Part shown: one piece after another, positions 15,538-16,713 of the stretch
Layout: every line of letters begins with the position of its first letter
Position numbering within the stretch: position 1 is the stretch's first letter
Origin: Spirochaetaceae bacterium
GTDB taxonomy: Bacteria; Spirochaetota; Spirochaetia; Treponematales; Breznakiellaceae
DNA: 16,713 bases
Assembly (NCBI GenBank): GCA_031265535.1
Contig: JAISCO010000181.1
Location: 1-16,713, forward strand
Direction: 5' to 3'
Position numbers and translations under genes: made by a program
Notes under the pieces: generated by a model
Database searches by the model: none
What the model saw: the letters and a program-made list of their open reading frames with translations, nothing else
Told to the model about the DNA's origin: nothing

Positions 15538-15591
15538 TAGGAGTTTGTGGCGTAAGCCATGCTTATATACTATACACATAAGGAGTGTAAA

Positions 15592-16455
15592 ATGAAAAAA
15601 AGTGTTTTGAAATGCGGTTCCATGCTGGTTTTGCTTGCTCTGGCGATGGCCGGTTGCGTGAGTTCTCCGGCGCAAAAGAAATCGGAGGGGCAAATCCTCT
15701 ACGAAAAGGGCGAATTGGACAGCGCGATTGCGGTTTGTACCGATGCGATACAGGCAAACGCGGAAGACTACGATGCCTATTACTATCGCGGCCGCGCCTA
15801 TCGTGATAAGGGCGAGTATGACAAGGCGATAGCGGATTTTACCGAAATAATACGGGTAAGACCTCATGATGTCAAGGCGCTGTCTGATCGCGGCTGGACG
15901 TATATGGACAAAGACGAGTATCCCAACGCCATAGCGGATTTTACCGATGTGGTTACTAATCCGATTTATGGTGGTCGCGAGGACTTGGTGCTGCTTGGCC
16001 CCCGTATGGCTAGATTCGCTGATCGCGGTGTTGCGTATTACCTCAACGGCGATTACGACTTGGCGTTAGAAGATTTTAACCGCCCCGCACCCCGTTTCGA
16101 TATCCGGCCCCATTTCTATAGCGGTTTAATCTATGAGAAGAGGGCGGACTATGACCGCGCAATAGAGTCATTTACCAAAGCGATAGAAATCGAACCGAAT
16201 CTTACTGATGCGTATTACTGGCGTGGCAATGCGTATTTTCGTAAAGCCGATTATGACCGGGCCATAGCGGATTATACCAAAGCGGTAGAACTCAACCCGA
16301 AGTATGCCGTAGCGTATAGCAACCGGGGCATGGCGTATTATCGCAAGGCCGAATACGACAAGGCCATAGTGGATTTGACCGAAGCTGTCAGGCTAGACCC
16401 GGACAATGAGGTTACGAAAGACAACCTAGAAGCCGCGAAAAGACGGGGAAAGTAA
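15592..16455 (+). CDS. TPR lipoprotein
   Basis: A 287-residue protein. The ATG at 15592 has AAGGAG 6 nt upstream (15580-15585), and from it the protein has a clear lipoprotein signal: MKKSVLKCG, core SMLVLLALA, lipobox LAMAGC with Cys22, then SSPAQKK. An ATG at 15559 would put extra polar residues before it. The mature part is about seven TPRs. The fourth departs from consensus (insert NPIYGGREDLVLLGPR), and the last two are close copies of those in the preceding caspase-like protein. The end cap NLEAAKRRGK matches its NLEIAKKRGK. It is expected to be anchored in the inner or outer membrane, exposed to the compartment where the caspase-like proteins go, and may dock them. There are 54 nt between it and the previous stop, with a small hairpin TGGC-GTAA-GCCA. 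Confidence 0.85.
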   Translation: MKKSVLKCGSMLVLLALAMAGCVSSPAQKKSEGQILYEKGELDSAIAVCTDAIQANAEDYDAYYYRGRAYRDKGEYDKAIADFTEIIRVRPHDVKALSDRGWTYMDKDEYPNAIADFTDVVTNPIYGGREDLVLLGPRMARFADRGVAYYLNGDYDLALEDFNRPAPRFDIRPHFYSGLIYEKRADYDRAIESFTKAIEIEPNLTDAYYWRGNAYFRKADYDRAIADYTKAVELNPKYAVAYSNRGMAYYRKAEYDKAIVDLTEAVRLDPDNEVTKDNLEAAKRRGK

Positions 16456-16468
16456 GAGGAGGAAAATT

Positions 16469-16552
16469 ATGTCAATTGCTGATATGCTGTCGATGATTTT
16501 TGCTGTCGTTGCCGTTATTCTGGCGTGGTTCGTTCCACAAAAAATAAGGTGA
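16469..16552 (+). CDS. 27-residue single-span membrane peptide
   Basis: The ATG at 16469 follows AGGAGG (16457-16462) and lies 13 nt after the lipoprotein stop. The product begins MSIADMLSMIFAV, continues hydrophobic to VILAWFVP and ends QKIR: one predicted transmembrane helix with a basic C-terminus. It looks like the last gene of the caspase/TPR operon. The strong ribosome site and spacing are the evidence for translation. Small toxin-like or complex-subunit peptides have this form, but no family is recognised. Confidence 0.5.
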   Translation: MSIADMLSMIFAVVAVILAWFVPQKIR

Positions 16553-16567
16553 TAGTCGCAATAATCA

Positions 16568-16597
16568 TTGACAAATGGCATGGGAAGCGGCATGCTA
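16568..16597 (+). promoter_or_regulatory. Possible promoter before the last, partial gene
   Basis: A consensus -35 TTGACA (16568-16573) is followed 17-19 nt on by CATGCTAA, a poor -10. It lies between the membrane peptide and the next gene. The match is half good, so this is tentative. Confidence 0.3.
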
Positions 16598-16627
16598 AAA
16601 ATACGGAAGCCAAAGGAGGCAAAGGGG

Positions 16628-16713
16628 ATGGCGGTTACATTAAAAGAGATCATCGGTTTAGCGAAGGAATTGCCGGAAGAGTATTTTGAAGAGACCTTCG
16701 AGAGACTGAAGGA
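16628..16713 (+). CDS. Start of an unidentified small acidic protein (3' end outside window)
   Basis: The ATG at 16628 has AAAGGAGG 8 nt upstream (16612-16619). The visible 28 residues begin MAVTLKEIIGLAKELPEEY and continue FEETFERLK: an amphipathic helix rich in Glu and Lys. This resembles the N-terminus of several short antitoxin-like proteins that bind DNA or a toxin, but the fragment is too short for a family call. Confidence 0.5.
   Translation, partial: MAVTLKEIIGLAKELPEEYFEETFERLK

Noticed and set aside
14557..15867. A 436-codon open frame antisense to the TPR array
   Set aside because: Its repeating Arg/Phe/Ile pattern is simply the complement of the TPR units; there is no ribosome site or family resemblance.

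Overview
The window looks like accessory chromosome from a spirochaete, most plausibly a gut Treponema. That is an inference from the gene families (caspase/TPR exported proteins, a divergent leucyl/phenylalanyl-tRNA transferase-like protein, a DUF2804 protein), the long poly-G/poly-C tracts and the low-complexity TTAATT and CCTTCTT intergenic DNA. No rRNA, tRNA or taxonomic marker is present to prove it.

Layout. (1) 1-6628, plus strand: a defence island. It holds the C-terminal end of a helicase, a 1112-residue Eco57I-like adenine methyltransferase with a G14 tract in its reading frame and an AT-rich recognition domain, a decayed fragment of a second DNA methyltransferase, a 616-residue ABC/AAA-type ATPase and a 205-residue HNH nuclease. 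The last two form a Septu-like ATPase-HNH pair. Almost every junction is a stop/start overlap or a very short gap, so this reads as one translationally coupled operon. (2) 6710-10754, minus strand: an Aat-like protein, a 676-residue unknown protein and a DUF2804 protein. The last two are transcribed together from a good promoter whose position implies a leaderless mRNA. (3) 10755-12030: no intact long gene. It carries a 37-bp direct repeat, a cluster of perfect palindromes, an antitoxin-like gene followed by a truncated PemK/MazF-type toxin, and an 89-nt pure pyrimidine run. (4) 12031-16552, plus strand: a strong sigma70-type promoter, then caspase-like/TPR protein 1, caspase-like/TPR protein 2, a TPR lipoprotein and a 27-residue membrane peptide, all tandem with good ribosome sites. 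The start of a further gene runs off the right edge.

The most notable signal is phase variation. Three runs of exactly 14 G/C occur in 10.4 kb (1742-1755, 6644-6657, 12161-12174). The first lies in the methyltransferase and is in the ON frame; one G more or less truncates it before the catalytic motifs. The third lies between the start codon and signal peptide of caspase-like protein 1 and is in the OFF frame here. Adding one C would join a good ribosome site and start codon to the signal peptide, caspase domain and five TPRs in one 480-residue frame. A start placed inside the caspase domain (12372) would miss this. The second tract is intergenic. The window therefore combines a switchable modification/defence operon with a switchable exported caspase-TPR operon. 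That reading is sequence-based inference and assumes the homopolymer counts are correct.
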